64,000 nt of DNA, from assembly GCF_004570325.1 (NCBI RefSeq), contig NZ_SPQO01000008.1:124001-188000 (forward strand), in the 5' to 3' direction. Below, one piece after another: positions 35,839-44,943 of the stretch. The translations under genes and the position numbers were made by a program. The stretch is from Mycobacterium sp. PS03-16. Its GTDB lineage: Bacteria > Actinomycetota > Actinomycetes > Mycobacteriales > Mycobacteriaceae. Position 1 is the first letter of the stretch; each line of letters opens with the position of its first letter. Below the pieces are notes generated by a model. It ran no database searches. It was not told the DNA's origin and saw only the letters and a list, made by a program, of their open reading frames with translations.

Positions 35839-38064
35839 TCAGCGTCCGGCGGCGAACGCGCGCAGCGCCTCCACCTGCCCGGGGTCCAGCGAAGGCCGGA
35901 CCGTGCGCCGGGCGGCATCGACGTCGGCGGCCGTGACGTCCGCGGCGTCGATGGACCGGCGCATCGCGGTCATCGCCGATTCGCGCAGCAGCGCCACGCA
36001 GTCCGCGGCGCTGTACCCGTCGAGGTCCGTGGCGATCGCGTCGAGGTCGACATCGGCCGCCAGCGGTATCGCTTTGCCCGCGGTGCGCAGGATCTCCCGG
36101 CGCGCCTCGGCATCGGGCGGTTCGACGAACACCAGCCGCTCCAGCCGGCCCGGCCGCAGCAGCGCCGGGTCGATCAGATCCGGCCGGTTGGTGGCGCCGA
36201 GCACGACGACGTCGCGCATCGGTTCGATGCCGTCGAGTTCGGTCAGCAGCGACGCCACCACGCGGTCGGTCACCCCGGAGTCGAAGCTCTGGCCGCGTCG
36301 CGGCGCCAGCGCGTCGATCTCGTCGAGGAACACCAGCGACGGCGCCGAATCGCGAGCACGGCGGAACAGTTCGCGCACCGCCTTCTCCGAGGCGCCGACC
36401 CACTTGTCCATCAACTCGGCGCCCTTGACCGCGTGCACCGACAGCCGGCCCGAACTGGCCAGCGCGCGCACCACGAACGTCTTCCCGCAGCCGGGCGGCC
36501 CGAAGAGCAGCACACCCCGCGGCGGCTCGATCCCGAGCCGCTCGAAGGTGTCGGGATGCTGCAGCGGCCACAGCACCGCCTCGGTGAGCGCCTGTTTCGT
36601 CTCCACCATGTCGCCGACGTCGTCGAGCGTGACCGACCCGACCGAGACCTCCTCTGTGGCCGACCGCGACAGCGGCCGGATCACGGTGAGCGCACCGGTC
36701 AGGTCCGCCTGGGTCAGCACCGGCGGGGCACCGTCGGCACTGGCGCGTGCGGCCGCCCGCAGCGCCGCCTCCCGGATCAGCGCGCACAGGTCGGCGACCA
36801 CGAAACCGGGTGTCCGCCCACCGATCTCGTCGAGCTGCAGATCCTCGGCGGGGACGTCGCGCAGCAGCACCTCGAGCAGCTGTTTGCGGGTGGCGGCGTC
36901 GGGCAGGGTCAGACCGAGTTCGCGGTCGCACAGGTCCGGCGCCCGCAGCCGGGCGTCGAGGTTGTCGGGCATCGCCGACGTGGCGATGAACGCGACGCCG
37001 GGCGTCGCCACCGCCGTGCGCAGTTCCGTGAGGATCAGCGTGCCGACCGGTTCGGGTGTCGCGGGCAGCAGCGCGTCGACGTCGGTGATCAGCAGGACCC
37101 CGCCGCCGTCGCGGACCGTGGCCACCGCCGCCGACACGCTCTTGAGCCGGTGCTCCGGGTGCAGGGCGCCCACCTCGGGACCGTCGAGTTCGACGACCCG
37201 CCGCTGCGCACACACCACCCGCACCAGCGTCGCCTTGCCCACCCCGGCCGGACCGGACACCAGCACCCCGAGATGCGGAGTGGCGCCCAGGGTTTCGAGC
37301 AGTCCCGGCTCGTCGAGCGACAGCTTGAGCCATTCGGTCAGGCGCGCGGCCTGGGTGTGGCTGCCCTTGAGGTCGTCGTAGGTCACCGAGGGTTTCTCGG
37401 TCGACGGGGTGGTGACGGTGGCCTGGCCGACCGGCTCACCGGACGGCAGTGCGACCGCATCGGCCGGCGCGGCGCTGAGCGCGTCACCCCAGGTGACCGA
37501 CGAATTCGGCTGCACGCTCACCGGGCCGGCGGGATCGACCCCGGTCACCGTCAGCAGTTCGGAGGTCCAGGTGATCCCCACCGACGAGGCGAGCGCGGTG
37601 GTCGCCGCCGACGTGGACGTGCCCGGGCCGAGATCGCGGGGCAGCAGGGACACGGTGTCGCCCACCGTCATCACCTTGCCCAGCAGGGCCTGACGCAGCG
37701 TCGCGGGGGAGATCGACTGGGTGGCCAGCCGCGACCCCGTCACCGTCACCGACCGCGCGCCGTACACGGTCACCGGGGCCACGATCACGGCGGTGTTCTC
37801 CCGCAGCCCGGCGTTGGACAGCGTCACGTCGTCGAGCAGTGCGGTGCCCGCGGGGGTGCCCGCCGGCGCGATACCGACGACGGCGGCGGTGGTCCGTGAC
37901 CCGGTCAGCGACACCGCATCCCATTCGCGGATGCCCAGCGCCGCGATCACCTCCGGATGCAGCCGCACCACCCCGCGCCGCGCGTCGAGCGCCGAGGTGT
38001 TCAGCCGGGCGGTCAACCGCAGGTGGCTCAGACCGGGTTCCTCGTACTGCTCGATCTCGGTCAT
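35839..38064 (-). CDS. Cdc48/VCP-like AAA+ ATPase with two AAA modules (Rv0435c type)
   Basis: 741 aa. N-terminal double-psi beta-barrel-like domain (LTARLNTSALDARRGVVRLHP) to about residue 220. First AAA: Walker A GPAGVGKAT at 271-279 with a weak Walker B, LLITDVDAL, lacking the usual Glu. Second AAA: Walker A GPPGCGKT at 522-529, Walker B LVFLDEIDAL, and arginine-finger region TNRPDLIDPALLRPGRLERL. So only the second module looks fully hydrolytic. Likely an unfoldase or segregase. It sits 3 bp after pssA, as in M. tuberculosis. Confidence 0.92.
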   Translation of the reverse strand: MTEIEQYEEPGLSHLRLTARLNTSALDARRGVVRLHPEVIAALGIREWDAVSLTGSRTTAAVVGIAPAGTPAGTALLDDVTLSNAGLRENTAVIVAPVTVYGARSVTVTGSRLATQSISPATLRQALLGKVMTVGDTVSLLPRDLGPGTSTSAATTALASSVGITWTSELLTVTGVDPAGPVSVQPNSSVTWGDALSAAPADAVALPSGEPVGQATVTTPSTEKPSVTYDDLKGSHTQAARLTEWLKLSLDEPGLLETLGATPHLGVLVSGPAGVGKATLVRVVCAQRRVVELDGPEVGALHPEHRLKSVSAAVATVRDGGGVLLITDVDALLPATPEPVGTLILTELRTAVATPGVAFIATSAMPDNLDARLRAPDLCDRELGLTLPDAATRKQLLEVLLRDVPAEDLQLDEIGGRTPGFVVADLCALIREAALRAAARASADGAPPVLTQADLTGALTVIRPLSRSATEEVSVGSVTLDDVGDMVETKQALTEAVLWPLQHPDTFERLGIEPPRGVLLFGPPGCGKTFVVRALASSGRLSVHAVKGAELMDKWVGASEKAVRELFRRARDSAPSLVFLDEIDALAPRRGQSFDSGVTDRVVASLLTELDGIEPMRDVVVLGATNRPDLIDPALLRPGRLERLVFVEPPDAEARREILRTAGKAIPLAADVDLDAIATDLDGYSAADCVALLRESAMTAMRRSIDAADVTAADVDAARRTVRPSLDPGQVEALRAFAAGR

Positions 38065-38067
38065 GGC

Positions 38068-38937
38068 TCAGCGGCCGGGTTTGCGCAGGCCCAGGCGGGC
38101 CATCGAGCGGCGCGGCTGGGTGCGGCGGATCTGGCGGATCTCGCGACGGGTCGCGCGGCGGATCGCCCGCCGCTGACGCGGCTGATCGGACCACGTCTCG
38201 GGGTGGGCGGCCAGCCAGCGGTTGGTCCGCACCGCGAACGGGATGTGGATGACGTAGGCCAGGATGATCAGCAGGATCACCACGTAGCCGTAGAGGATCG
38301 ACGCGGCGACGCCGATGGCCAGCAGCGCCAGCAGCGGCACCACCATGTTGGGTGAGACCGAGAACGTGTGGACCTTGCGCATCGGGATGGTGCTGACCAC
38401 CAGCAGAGAGACGCCGACCATCCAGATGACCACCGCGGGCTCCGACGTCCACCAGCCCTCGCCGAACTGCATCTTGGCCGCCAGCGGGCCGATCGCGCCG
38501 ATCGCGCCCGCGGGGGCGGGCATCCCGACGAAGTAGTCCTTGGTGTAGGCGGGCAGGTCCTCGGCCAGCATCGCGTTGTAGCGCGCCAACCGCAGCACGA
38601 TGCAGACGGCGTACACCAGCACGACGATCCAGCCGATCCGCGACTGCGACAGCAGGGTGCCGTAGACGATGAAGGCCGGCGCCACTCCGAAGTTCACGGC
38701 GTCGGCCAGCGAGTCGATCTCCTCGCCCATCTTGGAGGTGGCCTTGAGCATCCGGGCGATCCGCCCGTCGAGCGCGTCGAGGATCGCCGCGACCGCCAGG
38801 AACGCCATCGCCTCGGTGGGCCGGTCGTCGAGTGCGAACTTCACCGACGACAGGCCGAGGCAGATCGCCGCGACCGTCATCGCGCTCGGCAGCATGCGCA
38901 GGCTCACGACCCGTTTCGAGACGCGGGGCCGGATCAC
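38068..38937 (-). CDS. pssA: CDP-diacylglycerol-serine O-phosphatidyltransferase
   Basis: 289 aa membrane enzyme. The CDP-alcohol phosphotransferase motif is complete: Asp54, Asp57-Gly58, Ala61-Arg62, Gly71, Asp75 and Asp79 in [11 protein letters not shown] and [14 protein letters not shown]. It makes phosphatidylserine from CDP-diacylglycerol and serine. Start overlaps the psd stop as ATGA, so the serine-to-ethanolamine phospholipid steps are coupled. The C-terminus carries a very Arg-rich tail. Confidence 0.95.
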   Translation of the reverse strand: MIRPRVSKRVVSLRMLPSAMTVAAICLGLSSVKFALDDRPTEAMAFLAVAAILDALDGRIARMLKATSKMGEEIDSLADAVNFGVAPAFIVYGTLLSQSRIGWIVVLVYAVCIVLRLARYNAMLAEDLPAYTKDYFVGMPAPAGAIGAIGPLAAKMQFGEGWWTSEPAVVIWMVGVSLLVVSTIPMRKVHTFSVSPNMVVPLLALLAIGVAASILYGYVVILLIILAYVIHIPFAVRTNRWLAAHPETWSDQPRQRRAIRRATRREIRQIRRTQPRRSMARLGLRKPGR

Positions 38938-39641
38938 GACAGCGCCGCCAGGATCGTCTCGCCGCCCACCGCGCGCTGTCCGGGCAGCACCTGCACCTCG
39001 GTGCCCTCGGGCAGGTAGGTGTCCAGCCGGGAGCCGTAGCGGATCAGGCCGTAGGTGTCGCCGATGGTGACCGTGTCGCCCACCTTGGCGTCACAGACGA
39101 TGCGCCGCGCGACCAGACCGGCGATCTGCACCGCGATCACCTCGGCGCCCTGCGGGGTGCGGATCACCACGCTGTTGCGCTCGTTGTCCTCACTGGCCGC
39201 GGCGAGTTCGGCGGACCCGAACAGACCCGGCCGGTGCGCGACGGCCACCACCTCACCGCTGACCGGGATGCGCTGCACGTGCGCGTCGAAGATCGACAGG
39301 AAGATGCTGACCCGCGGGACCGGCCGGGCGGGCAGGTTCAGCTCGGCGGGCGGCACGGCCTCCTCGACCAGGCAGATCAGGCCGTCGGCGGGGGCGACCA
39401 CCACCCCGGGCCGGATCGGCGGCACCCGCGGCGGATGCCGGAAGAACGCGGCGTTCACACCGGCGGCGAGCAGTCCGGTGCCGCGCACCCACCGGTTGCG
39501 GCGGCCGGCCGCGGCCAGCGCCAGACCGGCGCCGATGAACGGCAGACCGGCCGGGTGAACCGGGGGAACGGTGGTCTTCACCAGCGCCATGAACCGCTCT
39601 GGGCCGGATTTCAGGTCGTCGGTGCGGGGGCGTCTGGCCAT
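38934..39641 (-). CDS. psd: Phosphatidylserine decarboxylase proenzyme
   Basis: 235 aa, the short archaeal/actinobacterial type. Self-cleavage site is Gly203-Ser204 in IRYGSRLD; the new N-terminal Ser becomes the pyruvoyl group. [13 protein letters not shown] is the other conserved block. Produces phosphatidylethanolamine at the membrane. TAGAAT lies 9 nt before the ATG, predicting a very short leader. Confidence 0.94.
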   Translation of the reverse strand: MARRPRTDDLKSGPERFMALVKTTVPPVHPAGLPFIGAGLALAAAGRRNRWVRGTGLLAAGVNAAFFRHPPRVPPIRPGVVVAPADGLICLVEEAVPPAELNLPARPVPRVSIFLSIFDAHVQRIPVSGEVVAVAHRPGLFGSAELAAASEDNERNSVVIRTPQGAEVIAVQIAGLVARRIVCDAKVGDTVTIGDTYGLIRYGSRLDTYLPEGTEVQVLPGQRAVGGETILAALS

Positions 39642-39650
39642 CGGTTCCGG

Positions 39651-39656
39651 ATTCTA
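39651..39656 (-). promoter_or_regulatory. -10 box TAGAAT of psd-pssA
   Basis: TANNNT 9 nt before ATG 39641; expected leader of only 2-3 nt. Confidence 0.45.
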
Positions 39657-39678
39657 CGTGCGCCGGGGTACCCGCGAG

Positions 39679-40872
39679 CTAACTCAGGTCCCACACCCGC
39701 ACATCGGAGCCGGCCCGCGCCTCGGTGACGTCCTCGCCGAGCTCCAGCAGGCAGTTCGCCGACGCCAGCCACCGCAGGTGGTGCGATGCGGGCGGTCCGT
39801 AGCTGGTCACCTCACCCGTGGCGGCGTCGAACACCCCGCGGCGGAACTGGCGCTTCCCGCGCGGCGAGGTCAGGTCCTCGGTGAGCACGGCGGTGCGCCG
39901 CGGCCGTTCCGGCCGGGGCAGGCCCATGGCCGCGCGCAGCGGTGCCCGCAGGAACACCTCGAACGACACCAGCGCGCTGACCGGATTGCCGGGCAGCGTG
40001 ACGATCGGGGTCTCGCCGACGCGGCCGGCGCCCTGCGGCATCCCGGGCTGCATCGCGACCTTGACGAACTCGACCTCACTCCCCAGCGAGTCCTTGACCA
40101 CCTCGTACGCCCCGGCGCTCACTCCGCCGGTGGTGATGATCAGATCGGCCTGTCCGGCGTAGCGGTCCAGCGTCGCGCGGAACGTGTTGACGTCGTCGCC
40201 GGTCATCGGGCACGCCACCACCTCGCCGCCGGCGTCGCGGACGGCCGCGGCCAGCATGACGGCGTTGGACTCGTAGATCTGCCCCGGCGCCAGCGGGGTG
40301 CCGGGTGCGACCAATTCGGTGCCCGTCGACATGACCAGCACCCGCGCCCGCGGCCGCACCATGAGCTCACCGAGTCCGAGCGCGGCGGCCAGCCCGAGCG
40401 CGGCCGGGGTGAGCGCCACCCCGGCGCGCAGCACCGTGGTGCCCGCGGCGACGTCCTCACCGGCGCGCCGGACATGCTGGCCGGCGCCGGCGGCGGCGCG
40501 GATGGTGACGGTGTCGGTGGCGCCGTCGGTCGCCTCCACCGGGACCACGGCGGTCGCCCCGGTGGGCAGCGGCGCGCCGGTCATGATGCGGTGCGCGGTG
40601 CCCGGCTGCAGGGTCAGCGGATCCGTGCGGCCGGCCGGGATGTCCTCGGCGACGGGAAGGCGGACCGGGGCCTCGGCGGTGGCGGCGGCGACGTCGTCGG
40701 CGCGCACCGCGTAACCGTCCATCGCCGAATTGTCGAATCCGGGCAGCGACAGCGGGGCCACGATGTCCTCGGCCAGTGCCAGGCCCAGGGTGTCGGCGAT
40801 GGGCAGGCGGACCGGCGGGCGGGCGCCGATCAGGGCGGCGACGACGCGCTGATGTTCTTCGACGGAGCGCAT
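39679..40872 (-). CDS. moeA2: Molybdopterin molybdenumtransferase
   Basis: 397 aa. MoeA signatures: PGFDNSAMDGYAVRADD near residue 45, RIMTGAPLPTGATAVVPVE, STGTELVAPG, and TTGGVSAGAYEVVKD. Inserts molybdate into adenylylated molybdopterin. GTG/ATG start placed at ATG 40872, 3 bp after the SDR stop, so cotranscribed. Position matches Rv0438c. Confidence 0.93.
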   Translation of the reverse strand: MRSVEEHQRVVAALIGARPPVRLPIADTLGLALAEDIVAPLSLPGFDNSAMDGYAVRADDVAAATAEAPVRLPVAEDIPAGRTDPLTLQPGTAHRIMTGAPLPTGATAVVPVEATDGATDTVTIRAAAGAGQHVRRAGEDVAAGTTVLRAGVALTPAALGLAAALGLGELMVRPRARVLVMSTGTELVAPGTPLAPGQIYESNAVMLAAAVRDAGGEVVACPMTGDDVNTFRATLDRYAGQADLIITTGGVSAGAYEVVKDSLGSEVEFVKVAMQPGMPQGAGRVGETPIVTLPGNPVSALVSFEVFLRAPLRAAMGLPRPERPRRTAVLTEDLTSPRGKRQFRRGVFDAATGEVTSYGPPASHHLRWLASANCLLELGEDVTEARAGSDVRVWDLS

Positions 40873-40875
40873 CGG

Positions 40876-41796
40876 CTAGACCGGGAACGTGACGCCGGTG
40901 AGTTCCTCGGACACCGTCCACAGGCGCCGCTGCGCGGCCTCGTCGTGCGAGCGGCCGATGGACTGCACCAGGACGGGGTAACCGCGCTGTTCGCCGAAGC
41001 CGTTGGGTCCGAAGTACTGCCCGCCGCGCACCTCCGGATCCGTGGCGGCCCGCAGGGTGGGCAGCGCACCCATCTGCGCGCTCTGCGCCAGCAGCCCCCA
41101 CACCAGCTCGATCGGCTGACGGATCACCGGCCACAGGTTGCGGGTCAGCTCGGTGTTGGAGCCGCCGGGGTGGGCGGCGACGGCGATGGTGGGTGCGCCC
41201 TTCGCCGACAGCCGCCGGTTCAGCTCGTAGGTGAACAGCAGGTTCGCCAGCTTGGACTGTCCGTAGGCGGTCACCCGGTTGTAGCTGCGCTCGGACTGCA
41301 GATCGTCGAAGTTCATCCGGCCCATGCGGTGGGCTCCGCTGCTGACCGTCACCACCCGCGAGCCCTCGACCGGCAGCAGGTTGTCGAGCAGCTGGCCGGT
41401 GAGCGCGAAATGCCCGAGGTGGTTGGTGCCGAACTGCAACTCGAACCCGTCGCGGGTGGTGTCCTTCGGCGTCATCATCACGCCGGCGTTGTTGATCAGC
41501 AGGTCGATGCGCGAGTACTGCGCGCGCAGGTCGTCGGCCGCGCGCCGGATGCTGTCCAGCGAGGTGAGGTCCAGTTCCTGGACGGTCACGTCGGCGTGCG
41601 GAGTCGCGGCGTGAATGCGTTCGGCGGCGGCCCGGCCCTTCTCGGTGTTGCGCACGGCCAGCACCACGTGCGCGCCCCTACCCGCCAGCACCGCCGCCGC
41701 CTCGTAGCCGATGCCGGTGTTCGCGCCGGTGATCACCGCGACGCGGCCCTCCTGGTCAGGCACCCGGGCGGCGGTCCAATCACTGTTCGCGCTCAT
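40876..41796 (-). CDS. Short-chain dehydrogenase, retinol dehydrogenase-like (Rv0439c type)
   Basis: 306 aa. Cofactor motif TGANTGIG, NNAGV, and active-site YGQSK. The core FELQFGTNHLGHFALTG is typical of WW-oxidoreductase/RDH-like SDRs. Substrate unknown. Upstream frame to 42096 is rejected; ATG 41796 has TAGGGT 7 nt before it. First gene of a moeA2-containing operon as in M. tuberculosis. A close paralogue lies at 49842-50747. Confidence 0.9.
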   Translation of the reverse strand: MSANSDWTAARVPDQEGRVAVITGANTGIGYEAAAVLAGRGAHVVLAVRNTEKGRAAAERIHAATPHADVTVQELDLTSLDSIRRAADDLRAQYSRIDLLINNAGVMMTPKDTTRDGFELQFGTNHLGHFALTGQLLDNLLPVEGSRVVTVSSGAHRMGRMNFDDLQSERSYNRVTAYGQSKLANLLFTYELNRRLSAKGAPTIAVAAHPGGSNTELTRNLWPVIRQPIELVWGLLAQSAQMGALPTLRAATDPEVRGGQYFGPNGFGEQRGYPVLVQSIGRSHDEAAQRRLWTVSEELTGVTFPV

Positions 41797-41803
41797 GGCC
41801 AGC

Positions 41804-41809
41804 ACCCTA
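41804..41809 (-). promoter_or_regulatory. -10 box TAGGGT of the SDR-moeA2 genes
   Basis: 7 nt before ATG 41796; leaderless transcript predicted. Confidence 0.5.
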
Positions 41810-41853
41810 CTGCGGTCCGATCTTCTCCCCGCCGATGCGCCATGCTCGAAAGC

Positions 41854-42360
41854 ATGGACAACACCGGGCCGTCTCCTGTCGTCCTCGCCGATCCGGCCCA
41901 CCGGCCGAGCACCAGGGCGCCGCTGCTGTGGGCGACGTCGGCCGCGGTGCCGTGGGTGATCGCGGTGGCCGCGCAGGTGGCGTGGTGGTTGGCCGCGCCG
42001 GGGCAGCCCTGGCTGCACGGGGCCGCCGCGGCCGCGACGGTCGCCGGTGTGGTGCTGTTCGTCGTCGTCGTGCCGGTGTGGCGGTTTCGCGTGCACCGCT
42101 GGGACATCGACGCCCGGGCGGTGTACACGCGGACCGGCTGGCTGGTGCAGGAGCGCCGGATCGCCCCGATCTCGCGCGTGCAGACCGTCGACACCCAGCG
42201 CGGCCCGCTGGACCGGCTGTTCGGGCTCGCGGCGGTGACCGTGACGACGGCGTCGTCGGCCGGTGCCGTGCGCATCGTCGCGCTGGACACCGCCGTCGCC
42301 GACCGGGTCGTCGCGCAGCTGACCGACATCGCCGCGCTCGGCGAACAGGACGCGACGTGA
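41854..42360 (+). CDS. Bacterial PH-domain membrane protein (YdbS-like)
   Basis: 168 aa (or 172 aa from ATG 41842). Two membrane helices (LLWATSAAVPWVIAVAAQVAWWL and AAAATVAGVVLFVVVVPVW) then a bPH2 domain (YTRTGWLVQERRIAPISRVQTVDTQRGPLDRLFGL). It pairs with the next gene, which has three such domains; the two resemble B. subtilis YdbS/YdbT. Membrane located; function not settled. Confidence 0.85.
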   Translation: MDNTGPSPVVLADPAHRPSTRAPLLWATSAAVPWVIAVAAQVAWWLAAPGQPWLHGAAAAATVAGVVLFVVVVPVWRFRVHRWDIDARAVYTRTGWLVQERRIAPISRVQTVDTQRGPLDRLFGLAAVTVTTASSAGAVRIVALDTAVADRVVAQLTDIAALGEQDAT

Positions 42361-43847
42361 CTGCCCCGGCCGAACCGCCGTGGGAGCGGCTGAGTCCCCG
42401 GATGCTGCTCGTGCACCCGGTGCACGAGGTGCTGCGCCAGGTGCCGGTGCTGATCGGCTCGGTGGTGCTCGGCTCGGCCACCGGCAATCCGCTGTGGGCG
42501 ATCGCCGCGCTGGCCGTCACCGTCGGGGTGGGGGTCGCGCGGTGGTTCACCACCACCTACCGCATCGACGTCGACGACGTGCAGCTGCGGGTCGGGGTGC
42601 TGCAGCGCCGGGTGCTGTCGGTGCCGCGCAGCAGGATTCGTTCGGTGTCCACCGATGCGCGGTTGCTGCACCGGCTGCTGGGGCTGACGGTGCTTCGGGT
42701 GAGCACCGGCCAGGAGGCGCGCGGCGACGCGGGTTTCGCGCTCGACGCGGTGCGGGCCGGTCAGGTGCCGCGGCTGCGGGCCGAACTGCTGGCCCGGTCG
42801 TCGGCCGTGCCGACCGCTGTCGCCGAGGGCTCGGCCGACGACCCGGGGCGGGTGCTGGCGCGCTGGCAGCCGGCGTGGCTGCGCTACAGCCCGCTGAGCT
42901 TCACCGGCCTGGCGATGATCCTGGCCGCGGCGGGTCTGCTCTATCAGGCGGGAGCCGGTGTGCTGCTGCGAGATTCCGGACTCGTCGAGGACGGACGCGA
43001 GGTCGCCGCCCGGGTCGGGGTGGCTGCCACGGTGGCGGCGGTGGTGGTCGTCGTGCTGACCGCGTCGGTGGTGCTGTCGGTCGTGCGGTCACTGCTCGCC
43101 TACGCCGATCTGGTGCTGATCCGGCGCGACGCGGCGGACTGTCCCGGCGTGCTGCACCTGGCGCACGGGCTGGTGCGGCGGCAGGAACACACCTATGACA
43201 TGCGTCGGCTGCGCGGGGGCACCCTGCGCGAGCCGCTGCTGGTGCGGCTGTTCGGAGGCGCCCGGCTCGACGCGGTGATGACCGGCGTCGGCGGAGCGGG
43301 GGAGGCGTCGCTGCTGTTGCCGCCATGCCCGGCGGTCACCGCGCGCGACGTGCTCACCGACCTGATCGACGACCGCGACGCGGTGACCGGGCCGCTGCGC
43401 GGGCACGGGCCCGCAGCGGTCCGGCGGCGCTGGATCAGGGCGCTGGCCCTGCCCGCGGTGCTGGCGGTCGCGGCGGCGGTGGCGATCCGGTGGATCGTGC
43501 TGCCGGTGTGGGTGTGGCCGCTGTTGGCGGTCGCGACGGTGTGCGGGGCGCTGCTGGCCGCCGACCGGGTGCGCGCGCTCGGCCATCGCGTGGGCGGCGG
43601 CTGGCTGGTGGCGCGGGCCGGGAGCCTGGAGCGGCGCCGGGACTGCATCGCCGGGGCGGGCATCATCGGCTGGACGGTGCGCCAGACTTTCTGGCAGCGG
43701 CGCGCGGGCGTCGCGACGGTGGTGGCGGCGACCGCGGCCGGCGAGAAGGCCTACCGCCTCATCGATGTGCCCTCCGAGCTCGCGTGGTCGATCGCCGCCG
43801 AGGCGTCCGAGTGGCTGCGCGACGTGTCGTGGGCCGGGAGTGATTGA
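42357..43847 (+). CDS. Multi-PH-domain membrane protein (YdbT-like)
   Basis: 496 aa with three pairs of membrane helices, each followed by a bPH2 domain (blocks VLQRRVLSVPRSRIRSVSTDARLLHRLLG, RRQEHTYDMRRLRGGTLREPLLVRLFGGARLD and GSLERRRDCIAGAGIIGWTVRQTF). The GTG start overlaps the stop of the YdbS-like gene (GTGA). The pair is a conserved two-gene unit, linked in Bacillus to resistance to membrane-active peptides; here the role is inferred only. Confidence 0.87.
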   Translation: MTAPAEPPWERLSPRMLLVHPVHEVLRQVPVLIGSVVLGSATGNPLWAIAALAVTVGVGVARWFTTTYRIDVDDVQLRVGVLQRRVLSVPRSRIRSVSTDARLLHRLLGLTVLRVSTGQEARGDAGFALDAVRAGQVPRLRAELLARSSAVPTAVAEGSADDPGRVLARWQPAWLRYSPLSFTGLAMILAAAGLLYQAGAGVLLRDSGLVEDGREVAARVGVAATVAAVVVVVLTASVVLSVVRSLLAYADLVLIRRDAADCPGVLHLAHGLVRRQEHTYDMRRLRGGTLREPLLVRLFGGARLDAVMTGVGGAGEASLLLPPCPAVTARDVLTDLIDDRDAVTGPLRGHGPAAVRRRWIRALALPAVLAVAAAVAIRWIVLPVWVWPLLAVATVCGALLAADRVRALGHRVGGGWLVARAGSLERRRDCIAGAGIIGWTVRQTFWQRRAGVATVVAATAAGEKAYRLIDVPSELAWSIAAEASEWLRDVSWAGSD

Positions 43848-43880
43848 CCGGGTCCGAGTTGCGGCCCGGCACCGGCGGTT

Positions 43881-43886
43881 TACTGT
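43881..43886 (+). promoter_or_regulatory. -10 box TACTGT of the HAD phosphatase gene
   Basis: 8 nt before ATG 43895; leaderless or 1-nt leader. Confidence 0.45.
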
Positions 43887-43894
43887 CGGACAGC

Positions 43895-44710
43895 ATGGCG
43901 ATCGGTGGAGTGCTCTTCGACATCGATGGCGTGCTGGTGACATCGTGGCGGCCGATCGACGGCGCCGCCGAGACGCTGCGCGTGCTCGCCGACCATCAGA
44001 TCGCCCGGTCCTACCTGACCAACACGACCACCAAGACGCGGGTGCAGATCGCGGATCTCCTCGTGGAATCCGGCATGGAGGTGACCGCCGACGAGGTGAT
44101 CACCGCGGCCGTGCTGACCGCCGAGTACGTCCGCGACCGGTATCCCGGTGCGCGGTGTTTCCTGGTCAACAGTGGCCGCATCGGTGAGGACATGACCGGG
44201 GTCGACCTGGTGTACTCCAGCGAGTACGGCCCGGACGCACCGCCCGAGATACCGGACGTGGTGCTGCTCGGCGGCGCCGGGCCGGAGTACGACCACCTGA
44301 CGCTCAGCTGGGTCTACGACTGGATGGCCCAAGGGGTGCCGGTGGTTGCGATGCATCGCAGTACGTCGTGGAACACCGCCGAGGGATTGCGCATCGATAC
44401 CGGGATGTACCTGCTGGGCATGGAGGAGACGTCGGGCCGCAAGGCGACCGCGGTCGGCAAGCCGGCCCCGGAGGGGTTCCTGGCTGCGGCGAATCGGCTG
44501 GGCGTCGATCCGGACGAGATGTACATGATCGGCGACGATCTCAACAACGACGTGCTGGCCGGTCAGGTGGTGGGGATGACCGGTGTGCTGGTGCGGACCG
44601 GCAAGTTCCGGCAGGACACACTGGACCGCTGGGCGGCTGACGAATTCGCGATGCAGCCCAACCACGTCATCGACTCGGTGGCCGACCTGCCGGCACTACT
44701 GGGAATCTGA
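43895..44710 (+). CDS. HAD-superfamily class IIA phosphatase (NagD/LHPP-like)
   Basis: 271 aa. HAD motif I LFDIDGVL (nucleophile Asp), motif II in SYLTNTTTKT, motif III Lys in GRKATAVGKPAPEGF and motif IV GDDLNNDV. The class IIA cap fits the NagD/phosphoglycolate/LHPP group. Cytoplasmic phosphatase, substrate not inferable. ATG 43895 is chosen over a TTG at 43844 because of the promoter position and because the HAD motif starts soon after it. Confidence 0.88.
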   Translation: MAIGGVLFDIDGVLVTSWRPIDGAAETLRVLADHQIARSYLTNTTTKTRVQIADLLVESGMEVTADEVITAAVLTAEYVRDRYPGARCFLVNSGRIGEDMTGVDLVYSSEYGPDAPPEIPDVVLLGGAGPEYDHLTLSWVYDWMAQGVPVVAMHRSTSWNTAEGLRIDTGMYLLGMEETSGRKATAVGKPAPEGFLAAANRLGVDPDEMYMIGDDLNNDVLAGQVVGMTGVLVRTGKFRQDTLDRWAADEFAMQPNHVIDSVADLPALLGI

Positions 44711-44824
44711 CAGTCGCCGGACCGGGAGGCGGTGTTCTCCGTCGGCGTCCACGAAGTCGGCTCCGGCACGGTCGGTCTCGCTGACCGCCCTGATGGCCAG
44801 GATCGTCGGCACGTCGGCGGACAT
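44696..44824 (-). CDS. Possible 42-aa small protein with leaderless promoter
   Basis: Small frame, MSADVPTILAIRAVSETDR then GADFVDADGEHRLPVRRLSDSQ, in the 232-bp gap after the HAD gene. Third-position GC is about 80%, as in true genes here. TACGTT lies exactly 6 nt before the ATG (44831-44836), the spacing of the leaderless genes nearby. It ends 15 bp inside the HAD gene. No homologue recognised; could be chance. Confidence 0.4.
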   Translation of the reverse strand: MSADVPTILAIRAVSETDRAGADFVDADGEHRLPVRRLSDSQ

Positions 44825-44943
44825 GCCGAGAACGTAGGGGCGACGTGTGCGGGCGGCCACCGAAAACTCATGCGTTCGGATGAGGTGGTGCGCCGCGGGC
44901 GGTGCTTGTCTCGACACAACGCGCACAGTCGGGAGGGTCAACC

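Noticed and set aside
39571-41841. Long plus-strand extension upstream of the first PH-domain protein
   Set aside because: Runs antisense through moeA2 and the SDR; the PH-domain protein starts at 41842 or 41854.
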